A stretch of DNA of 64,000 nt, taken from NCBI RefSeq assembly GCF_947090775.1, contig NZ_OX352321.1:744001-808000 (forward strand), read 5' to 3'. The stretch comes from Pseudarthrobacter sp. MM222. GTDB lineage: Bacteria; Actinomycetota; Actinomycetes; Actinomycetales; Micrococcaceae. Under the pieces are notes generated by a model. The model ran no database searches. It was not told the DNA's origin and worked only from the letters and a program-made list of their open reading frames with translations. Shown one piece after another: positions 47,903-56,743 of this stretch (the stretch's first letter is position 1; each line of letters starts with the position of its first letter). The position numbers and the translations under genes were made by a program.

Positions 47903-47963
47903 AAGAGTACGACGGCGGCAGGTCACCATCCCCAGGGAGGTGGCCTGCCGCCGTCGTACTCTT
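47903..47963. terminator. Terminator after sucD
   Basis: AAGAGTACGACGGCGGCAGG pairs with CCTGCCGCCGTCGTACTCTT, with an extended stem at TCACC/GGTGG. It works for both strands and separates sucD from the convergent AHSA1 gene. Confidence 0.9.
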
Positions 47964-47983
47964 CTTGTTTGGCAGTCCGGTTG

Positions 47984-48469
47984 CTACTGCCGGTGCTGCC
48001 GGCCGAGAAGCTCGTCCAGTTGTTTGTAGCCGGAAGCTATACCGGCCTCCATGCCGTCGGCGAGGTACCTCGCGCGGGCCTCGACGCTGGGGTAGACGGA
48101 CCTGCCGGTGAGTTTTGAACGCCCGCCCGGCAAATCCTCGAACGTCGCGAATTCCAGCGTGACGATATCCGGGTAGCCCTCGTACTCGAAGGTCTGCAGC
48201 ACGAACTCGTTCTCGCGAACTGTGTGGAAGACCCCGCGGAACGCGTGCTGGCGACCGTCGTTGCCCTCCTGCACGAAGCGGTAGGTTCCGCCAGGCCGGC
48301 AGTCGAATCCGTCCAATCGCGTGGCCAGCTCCCGCGGTCCGATCCACTGCCGAAACACCTCCGGATCGGTGTGTGCACGGAAGACCGCTGCCGCCGGGAA
48401 ATCAAACTCCCGTTCGGAGTCCACGAACGGCACCTTTTCCGGGGCCACGAGCTTCAGCGCATTGCTCAT
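47984..48469 (-). CDS. AHSA1/SRPBCC-type protein, copy 2
   Basis: 161 residues, START-like fold with a hydrophobic pocket: EREFDFPAAAVFRAHTDPEVFRQWIGP, GGTYRFVQ, FRGVFHTVRENEFVLQTFEYEG. Clearly paralogous to the gene before it (RGVFHTVRENEF and SGVFHTVRENEF). Its ATG overlaps that gene by four bases. These proteins often pair with ArsR regulators; ligand unknown. Confidence 0.88.
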   Translation of the reverse strand: MSNALKLVAPEKVPFVDSEREFDFPAAAVFRAHTDPEVFRQWIGPRELATRLDGFDCRPGGTYRFVQEGNDGRQHAFRGVFHTVRENEFVLQTFEYEGYPDIVTLEFATFEDLPGGRSKLTGRSVYPSVEARARYLADGMEAGIASGYKQLDELLGRQHRQ

Positions 48470-48978
48470 GCGGTTACCTTCCCCGACTGTGGGGTTCCGG
48501 TGGCGGTGCCGCCCAAGAGTTCCTCGAGCCGCTCGTAGCCTTCGGACATGCCGCCTTCCATCCCGGACTGTGCCATGCCGTCGCGGGTTTCAATCGTGGG
48601 ATAGACCGAGTGGCCGGTGAGCCGGGTCCGTCCGCCGCCGAGGTCTTCCAGGGTCAGGAACTCGATGCTGACAACGTCCGGGTAGCCGTCGAACTCGAAG
48701 GTCTGGATGGCAAACTCGTTTTCCCTCACGGTGTGGAAGACACCGCTGAAACCATAGGCGTTGCCGTCCGGTGCCGTGTGGGTGTACTTGTAGCTGCCGC
48801 CGCTGCGGAAGTCGTAGTGGTCGATGTCCATTTTGAGGCCACGCGGGCCGAGCCACTGAGCGATAAGCTCCGGCTCCTTGTGGGCGCGGAAGACGTCGGC
48901 GACGGGAAAGTCGAACTCCCGCTCGTAATCGATGAAGGGCAGGCCCTCGGGGACGGTGACTTTCAGGGCGTTGGTCAT
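48466..48978 (-). CDS. AHSA1/SRPBCC-type protein, copy 1
   Basis: 170 residues, same fold as copy 2: MTNALKVTVPEGLPFIDYEREFDFPVADVFRAHKEPELIAQWLGP. ATG 48978 lies five bases after the ArsR stop, so regulator and effectors form one operon. Ligand unknown. Confidence 0.88.
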   Translation of the reverse strand: MTNALKVTVPEGLPFIDYEREFDFPVADVFRAHKEPELIAQWLGPRGLKMDIDHYDFRSGGSYKYTHTAPDGNAYGFSGVFHTVRENEFAIQTFEFDGYPDVVSIEFLTLEDLGGGRTRLTGHSVYPTIETRDGMAQSGMEGGMSEGYERLEELLGGTATGTPQSGKVTA

Positions 48979-48983
48979 GATTA

Positions 48984-49340
48984 TCAGTCCTTTGCCGGTG
49001 TGCCGCGTGCCGCGGCGTTGGATTGGAGCACGGCGTCGAGGCTGCGGAACTGCCCCTCGCGGATCAGCCGGTACTGGTCGATCCATGCGGTGAGCGCCTC
49101 CAGCCGTGCGGGGTTCAGGTGGACGGGCCGGCGTTGGGCGTCACGGCTGCGCGTGACGAGTTGCGCCTGCTCGAGGACCTGGATGTGTTTCGAGACCGCC
49201 TGCTTGGTGATCGCGAAAGGTTCCGCCAGTTCGTTCACGGTGGCCGGACCCCGGCTGAGCCGGGCGATGATGCGGCGACGGACGGGGTCGGCGAGGGCCA
49301 GGAAGGCCGAGTCGAGCATTTCGTCGTCGCGGGCTGACAC
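48984..49340 (-). CDS. ArsR-family transcription regulator
   Basis: 118 residues. Winged helix with DSAFLALADPVRRRIIARLSRGPATVNELAEPF and ITKQAVSKHIQVLEQAQLV. No metal-binding Cys pair is seen, so it probably responds to a non-metal signal. Start uncertain: the GTG at 49338-49340 has AGGAGG at 11 bases, a GTG 12 bases upstream is possible, and a TTG at 49421 would give 145 residues. Divergent from the tautomerase gene. Confidence 0.85.
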   Translation of the reverse strand: MSARDDEMLDSAFLALADPVRRRIIARLSRGPATVNELAEPFAITKQAVSKHIQVLEQAQLVTRSRDAQRRPVHLNPARLEALTAWIDQYRLIREGQFRSLDAVLQSNAAARGTPAKD

Positions 49341-49514
49341 CTGGTGTCCCACCTCCTCGCCATCCTTCGCCGTCGATCTGATCAGCTGAGTCGTCTTGTA
49401 ATCAACTGGTTCTTTGATCAACCTTTTGGTTGTCTAAGGCTACGCCTCGACTCCGGTGTGCACAATCCCTTTTCTGCCAAAGGTCCTTGTGGTGCCCGAA
49501 ACATATTTGTTAGT

Positions 49515-49529
49515 ATGTCAGGACAAACT
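49515..49529. promoter_or_regulatory. Shared operator-like motif, site 1 (tautomerase)
   Basis: ATGTCAGGACAAACT, containing the palindrome TGTC-AG-GACA. It is 17 bases before the tautomerase start and recurs before the iol operon and the sugar ABC transporter. Confidence 0.55.
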
Positions 49530-49545
49530 ATAGAAGGAGCAGTCA

Positions 49546-49950
49546 GTGCCTCTCGTGCGAATAGACGTCAATCAGGGCCGGAGCCCCGAGCAGCTCCAGG
49601 AGCTAAGTCGAAGCATCCATGACGCCATCCTGGCCGAATACGGCATTCCGGAGCGGGACTATTTCCACGTTCTGACCGAGCATCCGCAGGGCCAGATCTT
49701 CGCCCAGGATGCCGGGCTCGGGTTCGAGCGGACGCCCGACGTCGTGATGATCCAGATCTTCACGCAGGCCGGCCGCGGCCAGGAGGCCAAACAGTCCTTA
49801 TTCGCCGCGATCGCCGAGAATCTGGCAACCGCGGGGATTGCCGGCGAGGACGTATTCATCGGCTACGTCGAAAACACTGCGGGGGACTGGTCCTTCGGTT
49901 TCGGCCGGGCCCAGTACGTCACCGGTGAACTCGCCACGCCGGGGCGGTAG
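49546..49950 (+). CDS. Tautomerase-family protein
   Basis: 134 residues. After the initiator Met comes Pro (PLVRIDV), the catalytic base of 4-oxalocrotonate tautomerase relatives. SRSIHDAILAEYGIPERDYFHVL fits the tautomerase_2 group. GTG with AGAAGGAG upstream. Substrate unknown. Sharing a promoter motif with the iol operon suggests a link to inositol use. Confidence 0.85.
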   Translation: MPLVRIDVNQGRSPEQLQELSRSIHDAILAEYGIPERDYFHVLTEHPQGQIFAQDAGLGFERTPDVVMIQIFTQAGRGQEAKQSLFAAIAENLATAGIAGEDVFIGYVENTAGDWSFGFGRAQYVTGELATPGR

Positions 49951-50065
49951 TCCGGGAGCGCCCAGGAGTGCGCCCCGGCATGCGCAGGAGTGCGCAGGGG
50001 CGTGCGCAGCGGCGTAGACCGGGGGTGGCGAACTGTCCCGACGCGCGGGCCGTGTCAAGTTGTAA

Positions 50066-50110
50066 ATATGTCAGTACAAACCTTTGACAGTACATGGATT
50101 CTAGGGCAGA
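50066..50110 (+). promoter_or_regulatory. iol operon promoter with shared operator-like motif, site 2
   Basis: ATGTCAGTACAAACC (50066-50080) runs directly into TTGACA (50082-50087), a consensus -35. A -10 candidate (CAGAGT) lies about 17 bases on. The leader to iolC is about 110 bases. Confidence 0.6.
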
Positions 50111-50222
50111 GTAGTCGATGTGGCCCCGCTCACTGCGGGGCTGCCGGAAGCCACTCCGGACCACGCATTCTGACATGCTGCCGCTGTGTAAAGGTACAGA
50201 GTTCACACCAGAAAGGTCCACG

Positions 50223-51230
50223 ATGACCGTGACCCACGAACTGCTCACGATCGGGCGCATCAGCGTTGATATCTACCCGAATGACATCGGGGTGGATCTG
50301 GAGGACGTCACGTCCTTCGGAAAGTACCTGGGCGGTTCCCCGTCCAACGTGGCCGTGGCCGCGGCCCGCCACGGCCGGCGCGCCGGTGTCATCACCCGCA
50401 CCGGCGACGACGCCTTCGGCACGTATCTGCACCGCGAGCTGCGCAAGTTCAAGGTGGACGATTCCTTCGTCACCCCCGTCAAGGAATGGCCCACAGCGGT
50501 CACGTTCTGCGCGATCAAGCCGCCGGAGGACTTCCCGCTCTACTTCTACGGACGGTTCCCCACGGCACCGGACCTACAGATCAAGGCCGAGGAACTCGAC
50601 CTCGCCGCCATCGGGAACACCGGCATCTTCTGGTCCACCGTGACCGGCCTCTGCCAGGAACCGAGCCGCGCGGCGCACCTCGCGGCCCACGAGGCCCGCC
50701 CCCGCACCGGGCTGAAGCCTGGCCAGTACACCATCCTGGACCTCGACTACCGGCCGATGTTCTGGGCCTCTGAAGCCGAAGCCCGGGAGCAGGTCGCCAG
50801 GATCCTCCCGCACGTCACCGTGGCGATCGGCAATGACAAGGAGTGCGCCGTCGCCGTCGGCGAGGGCACCCCGGACGAGCAGGCTGACCGGCTGCTCGCA
50901 GCCGGCGTCGAAATCGCCGTCGTGAAACTCGGCCCCGAAGGCGTGATGGCGAAAACCCGCACTGAACGTGTTGTCTCCGCTCCGGTCCCGGTCGAAACCC
51001 TCAACGGCCTCGGCGCCGGCGACTCCTTCGGCGGGGCCTTCTGCCACGGGCTGCTTTCCGGCTGGCCGCTCGCGCAGGTCCTCGACTTCGCCAACGCCGC
51101 CGGAGCCCTCGTCGCCTCCCGGCTGTCCTGTGCCGATGCCATGCCGACGCCGGACGAAGTTACCGCGCTCCTCGCTGAACGCGGCCGCCCCGTACCGGTC
51201 ACCTACGCCACCGAAGGAGCAAGCCTGTGA
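50223..51230 (+). CDS. iolC: 5-dehydro-2-deoxygluconokinase
   Basis: 335 residues, PfkB-family sugar kinase: GRISVDIYPND, GGSPSNVAVAAARHG, and the catalytic LNGLGAGDSFGGAF. It phosphorylates 2-deoxy-5-keto-gluconate in inositol breakdown. ATG 50223 with GAAAGG upstream. First gene of the iol operon; overlaps the aldolase gene by four bases. Confidence 0.94.
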   Translation: MTVTHELLTIGRISVDIYPNDIGVDLEDVTSFGKYLGGSPSNVAVAAARHGRRAGVITRTGDDAFGTYLHRELRKFKVDDSFVTPVKEWPTAVTFCAIKPPEDFPLYFYGRFPTAPDLQIKAEELDLAAIGNTGIFWSTVTGLCQEPSRAAHLAAHEARPRTGLKPGQYTILDLDYRPMFWASEAEAREQVARILPHVTVAIGNDKECAVAVGEGTPDEQADRLLAAGVEIAVVKLGPEGVMAKTRTERVVSAPVPVETLNGLGAGDSFGGAFCHGLLSGWPLAQVLDFANAAGALVASRLSCADAMPTPDEVTALLAERGRPVPVTYATEGASL

Positions 51231-52189
51231 GCCTCCACCCCGCTTCCGCCAAGGCTTCAGTGGACGATGATCCCCGCCGCTACGCGCACCTGAGCACTAT
51301 CCGGCTCGAAGACCCGGACGCGATCGGCCGAGCCGCGAAGGCACGCCGCCGCCACCCCGGCCCGAAGTCCGGAACCCAGAACTTCATTGTCGCCGCCGAC
51401 CACCCGGCCCGCGGTGCCCTCGCGGTCGGTGACCACCCCGTGGCGATGGCGGACCGCCGCCAGCTCCTGGACCGTCTGCAGATCGCTCTCGCCAACCCGG
51501 ACGTGGACGGCATCCTGGCATCTCCGGACATCATGGATGACCTGCTGCTGCTCGGGGCGCTCGACGGCAAGCTCATCTTCGGCTCGATGAACCGGGGCGG
51601 GCTCTCCGGCCTGGTCAACGAGCTCGACGACCGTTTCACCGGGCACACGGCAGCCGCCCTGGAAGCGCTGGGAGCCGACGGGGGCAAGATGCTCACGCGC
51701 ATCTGCCTGGGCGACCCGGACACCGTGGCCACCCTCGAAGCCACGGCCAAGGCGATCGATTCCCTCGCCGAACGCAAGCTGATCGCCATGGTGGAGCCCT
51801 TCCTGTCTGTCTGGGAACAAGGCAAGGTCCGCAACGACCTCTCGACGAATGCAGTGATCAAGTCGGTTGCCATCGCCGAAGGACTCGGCTCCACCAGTGC
51901 GTACACCTGGATGAAGCTCCCCGTCGTCGCCGAGATGGAACGCGTTATGGCGGCCACCACCATGCCCACGGTGCTGCTCGGCGGGGATCCGGACAGCAGC
52001 CAGGACGACGTCTTTGCCAGCTGGGAGGCTGCCCTCGCGCTGCCCGGCGTCCAGGGGCTCACGGTCGGCCGGACCCTGCTCTACCCGCACGACGGCGACG
52101 TCGCCGGCGCGGTGGCGACCGCAGCATCGTTGCTGAAACGGTCCGCCCCGCGCACCCTGCCCACCCGCACCGCAGAAGTATCGGAGTAA
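51227..52189 (+). CDS. Cgl0159-family (beta/alpha)8 aldolase-like protein
   Basis: 320 residues, class I aldolase-like barrel: TQNFIVAADHPARGALAVG, LANPDVDGILASPDIMDDLLLLG, TVLLGGDPDSS, VQGLTVGRTLLYP. The family sits in corynebacterial iol clusters and probably splits 2-deoxy-5-keto-gluconate-6-phosphate into malonate semialdehyde and dihydroxyacetone phosphate, standing in for IolJ. That function is inferred from position. Confidence 0.85.
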   Translation: MSLHPASAKASVDDDPRRYAHLSTIRLEDPDAIGRAAKARRRHPGPKSGTQNFIVAADHPARGALAVGDHPVAMADRRQLLDRLQIALANPDVDGILASPDIMDDLLLLGALDGKLIFGSMNRGGLSGLVNELDDRFTGHTAAALEALGADGGKMLTRICLGDPDTVATLEATAKAIDSLAERKLIAMVEPFLSVWEQGKVRNDLSTNAVIKSVAIAEGLGSTSAYTWMKLPVVAEMERVMAATTMPTVLLGGDPDSSQDDVFASWEAALALPGVQGLTVGRTLLYPHDGDVAGAVATAASLLKRSAPRTLPTRTAEVSE

Positions 52190-52195
52190 CGTCCC

Positions 52196-54157
52196 ATGGG
52201 AATTGGATCTGCCTCAGGAAGCCGCAGAATGACGGTCGCCCAGGCCGTCGTCGAATACCTGTCCAAGCAGTACACCGTTGACTCGATCGGTGGCCAGGAC
52301 TACCGAGAACGGCTCATCCCGGGCACCTTCGGGATCTTCGGCCACGGCAACGTCGCCGGCGTCGGCCAGGCCCTCAAGCAGTACCAGCAGCTCGACCCGA
52401 CGATCATGCCGTATTACCAGGGCCGCAACGAGCAGGCCCAGTCGCACCAGGCCGTGGGCTACGCCCGCCACACCCGGCGCCGGCAGACGTTCGCGATCAG
52501 CACCTCGATCGGGCCCGGCTCCTCGAACCTGCTCACCGGCGCGGCGCTGGCCACCACCAACCGGCTGCCGGTGCTGCTGCTGCCCAGCGACACCTTCGCG
52601 ACCCGCGCCGCCGATCCGGTCCTGCAGCAACTCGAGCAGCCCTACGCCTACGACATCACCGTCAACGACGCGTTCCGGCCGCTGTCCAAGTTCTTCGATC
52701 GCGTCTCCCGGCCCGAGCAACTGTTCTCCGCGTTCCACCACGGGCTGCGCGTGCTGACGGATCCGGCCGAGACCGGCGCCGTCACCATCTCGCTGCCCCA
52801 GGACGTCCAGGCCGAGGCCTTCGACGTGCCCGAGGAGTTCCTGGCCGAGCGCGAATGGCGGATCCGCCGCCCCAACGCCGACGACGAGGACATCCGCCGT
52901 GCCGCCGAGGCCATCCGTGCCGCGAAGCGCCCGCTCATCATCGCCGGCGGCGGCGTACTTTACGCCTTCGCCAATGAGGAACTCGCGAAGTTCGCCGAAC
53001 TCACGGGCATCCCGGTCGGCAACACCCAGGCCGGCGTCGGCGTGCTGCCCTGGGACTCCAAGTTCTCGCTCGGCGCCATCGGCTCCACCGGCACGACGGC
53101 GGCCAACGCCATCGCCGCCGAAGCGGACCTGATCATCGGGATCGGCACCCGCTACGAGGACTTCACCACGGCGTCCCGGACGGCGTTCCAGAACCCGGAC
53201 GTGAAGTTCATCAACATCAACGTAGCCCCCATCGACGCGTACAAGCACGGCACCTCGCTGCCGATCGTCGCCGACGCCCGTAAGGCCCTGGTCAAGCTGA
53301 ATCTGGCCCTCGGCGGCTACCGTATCGGCGCGGACCTCGAACAGCAGATCGCAACCGAAAAGACCCGCTGGAACGGCACGGTGGACGAGGCCTTCGACAC
53401 CCGCTTTACGCCGCTGCCGGCGCAGAACGAGATCATCGGGGCCACGAACCGGGCCATGGACGCCCAGGACGTCGTCATCTGCGCCGCCGGTTCCCTCCCA
53501 GGTGACCTGCACAAGATGTGGCGCGTCCGGGACCCGTTCGGGTATCACGTCGAATACGCCTACTCCTGCATGGGCTACGAAATCCCCGGCGGCCTCGGCG
53601 TCAAGCGCGCGGCCCTCGCCGAAGCCGCGAGGGGCGGGGCGCAGCGCGACGTCGTCGTCATGGTGGGCGACGGCTCCTACCTGATGATGCACACCGAGCT
53701 GGTCACTGCCGTCGCCGAACGGATCAAGCTGATCGTGGTCCTGATCCAGAACCACGGCTACGCCTCGATCGGCTCGCTCTCCGAGTCCCTCGGCTCGCAG
53801 CGCTTCGGCACCCAGTACCGGGCCCTCGACGAGGAGCACCACAGCTTCGACGACGGCGACCGGCTCCCCGTGGACCTGGCCCTCAACGCCGAAAGCCTCG
53901 GCGTGAAGGTGATCCGGATCGAACCGGGGGAGAAGGTCATCGCCGAACTCGAACAGGCCATCCGGGACGCCAAGGCCGCGCCCGAACGCGGCGGCCCGAT
54001 CGTCATCCACGTTGAATCCGATCCGCTCCTAGACGCGCCCAGCTCCGAGTCCTGGTGGGACGTTCCCGTTTCCCAGGTTTCCGAGCTCGACTCCACGAAA
54101 CAGGCCTTCCAGACCTACACCGACCACAAGGGCCGCCAGCGCAAGCTGCTCGGCTGA
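52196..54157 (+). CDS. iolD: Trihydroxycyclohexane-1,2-dione hydrolase
   Basis: 653 residues, thiamine-diphosphate enzyme that opens the ring of 3D-trihydroxycyclohexanedione. ThDP motif GDGSYLMMHTELVTAVAER...NHGY; pyrimidine-side GRNEQAQSHQAVGYAR. Begins six bases after the aldolase stop. Confidence 0.95.
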   Translation: MGIGSASGSRRMTVAQAVVEYLSKQYTVDSIGGQDYRERLIPGTFGIFGHGNVAGVGQALKQYQQLDPTIMPYYQGRNEQAQSHQAVGYARHTRRRQTFAISTSIGPGSSNLLTGAALATTNRLPVLLLPSDTFATRAADPVLQQLEQPYAYDITVNDAFRPLSKFFDRVSRPEQLFSAFHHGLRVLTDPAETGAVTISLPQDVQAEAFDVPEEFLAEREWRIRRPNADDEDIRRAAEAIRAAKRPLIIAGGGVLYAFANEELAKFAELTGIPVGNTQAGVGVLPWDSKFSLGAIGSTGTTAANAIAAEADLIIGIGTRYEDFTTASRTAFQNPDVKFININVAPIDAYKHGTSLPIVADARKALVKLNLALGGYRIGADLEQQIATEKTRWNGTVDEAFDTRFTPLPAQNEIIGATNRAMDAQDVVICAAGSLPGDLHKMWRVRDPFGYHVEYAYSCMGYEIPGGLGVKRAALAEAARGGAQRDVVVMVGDGSYLMMHTELVTAVAERIKLIVVLIQNHGYASIGSLSESLGSQRFGTQYRALDEEHHSFDDGDRLPVDLALNAESLGVKVIRIEPGEKVIAELEQAIRDAKAAPERGGPIVIHVESDPLLDAPSSESWWDVPVSQVSELDSTKQAFQTYTDHKGRQRKLLG

Positions 54158-54205
54158 CCCCGGCCAGCGAAGGCCGCCAAGACTCCAACCCCCAAGGACA
54201 TTCCG

Positions 54206-55717
54206 ATGAGCACCCTCACCACCACCAAAACCATCCACCACTTCATCAACGGCGCCGAAACCGCCGGCGTTGGTGACCGCACCCAGCCCGTCTACAACCC
54301 CGCCACCGGCGCTGTCACCGCAGAGCTGCGGCTGGCCAACCGGGCGGACCTGGACGCCACCGTCGCCGCCGCCCGCGCGGCCGCCGATTCCTGGGGCGAC
54401 TTCTCCCTCGCCAAGCGCACCGCCGTGCTGTTCAAGTTCCGTGAGCTCGTCGCGGCCCACGTGGACGACCTCGCCGAGCTGATCACCGCCGAGCACGGCA
54501 AGGTCCTCTCCGACGCCAAGGGCGAAATCGGCCGCGGCCTCGAAGTCATCGAGTACGCCTGCGGCGTCCCGACCCTGCTCAAGGGCGACTACTCGGACCA
54601 GGTCTCCACCGGGATCGACGTCTTCTCCTTCCGCGAGCCGCTCGGCGTCGTCGCCGGCATCACCCCGTTCAACTTCCCGGTCATGGTCCCGCTGTGGATG
54701 GCGCCGATGGCGATCGCCACCGGCAACGCCTTCATCCTCAAGCCCTCCGAACGCGATCCCTCCGCCTCGATGCTGCTGGCCAAGCTATGGAAGGACGCGG
54801 GCCTGCCCGACGGCGTCTTCCAGGTCCTGCACGGCGACAAGGAAACCGTCGAAGGCCTCCTGACCCACCCGGACGTGGACGGCATCTCCTTCGTGGGTTC
54901 CACCCCGATCGCCCAGTACGTTCACGAAACCGCCACGAAGCATGGCAAGCGGGTCCAGGCCCTCGGCGGCGCCAAGAACCACGCCATCATCCTGCCCGAC
55001 GCCGACCTCGACAACGCAGCGGACCACCTCGCCGCCGCCGCCTTCGGCTCCGCCGGTGAACGCTGCATGGCCATCTCGGTTGCCGTCGCCGTCGGCGACG
55101 CTGCGGACCTGCTGGTCAAGAAGGTCGAAGAACGTGCCTTGGCCGTAAAGGTCAACAACGGCACCGCGCCCGACGCCGAAATGGGCCCGGTCATCACCCC
55201 GGCCTCCAAGGAGCGCATCGTCCGGATCGTCACCGAAGCCGAAGCCGCCGGAGCGGCCATGGTGGTGGACGGCCGCGACCTCGTCGTCCCCGGCCACGAG
55301 GACGGGTTCTGGGTCGGCCCCACCGTCATCGACCACGTCAAAACCGAAATGACCGCCTACAGCGAGGAAATCTTCGGACCCGTCCTCGTCGTGGTCCGGG
55401 TCGAGGACCTGGACGCCGGCATCGCGCTGATCAACTCCAACCCCTACGGCAACGGCACCGCCATCTTCACCTCCTCCGGCGCCAACGCCCGCAAGTTCCA
55501 GCGCTCCGTCGACGTCGGCATGATCGGTATCAACGTGCCCCTGCCCGTGCCGGTGGCACACCACTCCTTCGGCGGCTGGAAGGCCTCGCTCTTCGGCGAC
55601 AAGCACATCTATGGGCCGGAAGGCGTCTCCTTCTACACCCGCGGCAAGGTGGTCACCTCCCGCTGGCCCGAACCCACCCACGCCTCGGGCGCCTCCTACA
55701 ACTTCCCCTCCAACTAG
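54206..55717 (+). CDS. mmsA: Methylmalonate-semialdehyde dehydrogenase (CoA-acylating)
   Basis: 503 residues, aldehyde dehydrogenase of the MmsA/IolA type: NFPVMVPLWMAPMA, SFVGSTPIAQYVHE, GGAKNHAIILPDAD and catalytic Cys in GSAGERCMAI. It turns malonate semialdehyde to acetyl-CoA and CO2, ending the pathway. Confidence 0.95.
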   Translation: MSTLTTTKTIHHFINGAETAGVGDRTQPVYNPATGAVTAELRLANRADLDATVAAARAAADSWGDFSLAKRTAVLFKFRELVAAHVDDLAELITAEHGKVLSDAKGEIGRGLEVIEYACGVPTLLKGDYSDQVSTGIDVFSFREPLGVVAGITPFNFPVMVPLWMAPMAIATGNAFILKPSERDPSASMLLAKLWKDAGLPDGVFQVLHGDKETVEGLLTHPDVDGISFVGSTPIAQYVHETATKHGKRVQALGGAKNHAIILPDADLDNAADHLAAAAFGSAGERCMAISVAVAVGDAADLLVKKVEERALAVKVNNGTAPDAEMGPVITPASKERIVRIVTEAEAAGAAMVVDGRDLVVPGHEDGFWVGPTVIDHVKTEMTAYSEEIFGPVLVVVRVEDLDAGIALINSNPYGNGTAIFTSSGANARKFQRSVDVGMIGINVPLPVPVAHHSFGGWKASLFGDKHIYGPEGVSFYTRGKVVTSRWPEPTHASGASYNFPSN

Positions 55718-55736
55718 TCCCCGCCCCACTAACCAC

Positions 55737-55798
55737 GATCGACTGCTCCGTAACCGCCGTATTGAGCGTCCAAAAGGGCACTTGCGGAGCAATCGATG
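55737..55798. repeat. Imperfect inverted repeat between mmsA and iolE
   Basis: GATCGACTGCTCCGTAA and TTGCGGAGCAATCGATG are complementary at 14 of 17 positions around a 28-base loop. It ends just before the iolE ribosome-binding site. It may act as a processing or attenuation hairpin, or be a dispersed palindromic repeat. Confidence 0.6.
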
Positions 55799-55811
55799 AG
55801 AAGGAATGGAA

Positions 55812-56723
55812 ATGACTCAGAACAAGCTGATCATCGGCACCGCGCCGGACTCCTGGGGCGTCTGGTTCGCGGATGACCCGAAGCAGACCCCGTGGGAACG
55901 GTTCCTCGACGAAGTGGCCGAATCCGGCTACAAGTGGATCGAACTCGGCCCGTACGGCTACCTGCCCAACGACCCCACCCGGCTGGCCGAGGAGCTCAAG
56001 GCACGCGACCTGAAAGTCACCGCGGGAACAGTCTTCACGGCGTTCCACCGCGGCCTCGACCAGTGGGAGACCGCCTGGGAGCCGGCCCGCAAGGTCGCGG
56101 AGCTCACGGCGGCCATGGGCGGCGAGCACATCGTGGTCATTCCGGCCATGTGGCGCGACGACGTCACCGGCGAGGCCGTGGAAAGTGGTGAGCTCACCGA
56201 CAAGGCCTGGAGCGACCTGTTCGCCGGCCACAACCGCTTGGGCAAGACCCTGCTGGAGGACTTCGGCCTGAAGCAGCAGTTCCACTCGCACGCCGACTCC
56301 CACGTCGGCGCCCAGGAGGACATCGAGACCCTCCTCGCCGCCACGGACCCGAAGTACCTCAACCTCTGCCTGGACACCGGCCACGCCGAATACTGCGGCG
56401 CGTCCAGCCTGGAGCTGATCAAGAACTACCCGGACCGGATCGGCTACCTGCACCTCAAACAGATCAACCCGGAGATCCTGAAAAAGGTCAACGCGGAAAA
56501 CATGACCTGGGCCGCCGCCAACCTGGCCGGTGTCATGACCGAACCGCCGAACGGCCTGCCGGACCTGCGCGCCGTCATCGAAGCCGTCGAGGCGCTGGAC
56601 CGGCCGATCTTTGGCATCGTGGAACAGGACATGTACCCCGTCGCTTTCGACGTCCCGATGCCGATTGCCAAGCGGACCCGCAACTACCTGCTCTCCTGCG
56701 GCTCCCGCACCGCCGTCAACTAG
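55812..56723 (+). CDS. iolE: Myo-inosose-2 dehydratase
   Basis: 303 residues, TIM-barrel of the AP-endonuclease-2 type: LIIGTAPDSWGVWF, MGGEHIVVIP, CLDTGHAEYCG, GYLHLKQ. It dehydrates scyllo-inosose. ATG 55812 preferred over ATG 55806 because AGAAGGA is then six bases away. Confidence 0.95.
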   Translation: MTQNKLIIGTAPDSWGVWFADDPKQTPWERFLDEVAESGYKWIELGPYGYLPNDPTRLAEELKARDLKVTAGTVFTAFHRGLDQWETAWEPARKVAELTAAMGGEHIVVIPAMWRDDVTGEAVESGELTDKAWSDLFAGHNRLGKTLLEDFGLKQQFHSHADSHVGAQEDIETLLAATDPKYLNLCLDTGHAEYCGASSLELIKNYPDRIGYLHLKQINPEILKKVNAENMTWAAANLAGVMTEPPNGLPDLRAVIEAVEALDRPIFGIVEQDMYPVAFDVPMPIAKRTRNYLLSCGSRTAVN

Positions 56724-56743
56724 AACCCAAAGGACAACAAACC

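Noticed and set aside
45608..47929. 773-codon frame antisense to sucC and sucD
   Set aside because: It spans both genes and their spacer, has no ribosome-binding site or domain, and arises from codon-position GC bias.
52214..54010. 598-codon frame antisense to iolD
   Set aside because: Shadow of iolD, rich in Gly/Asp/Val/Leu, without any protein motif.
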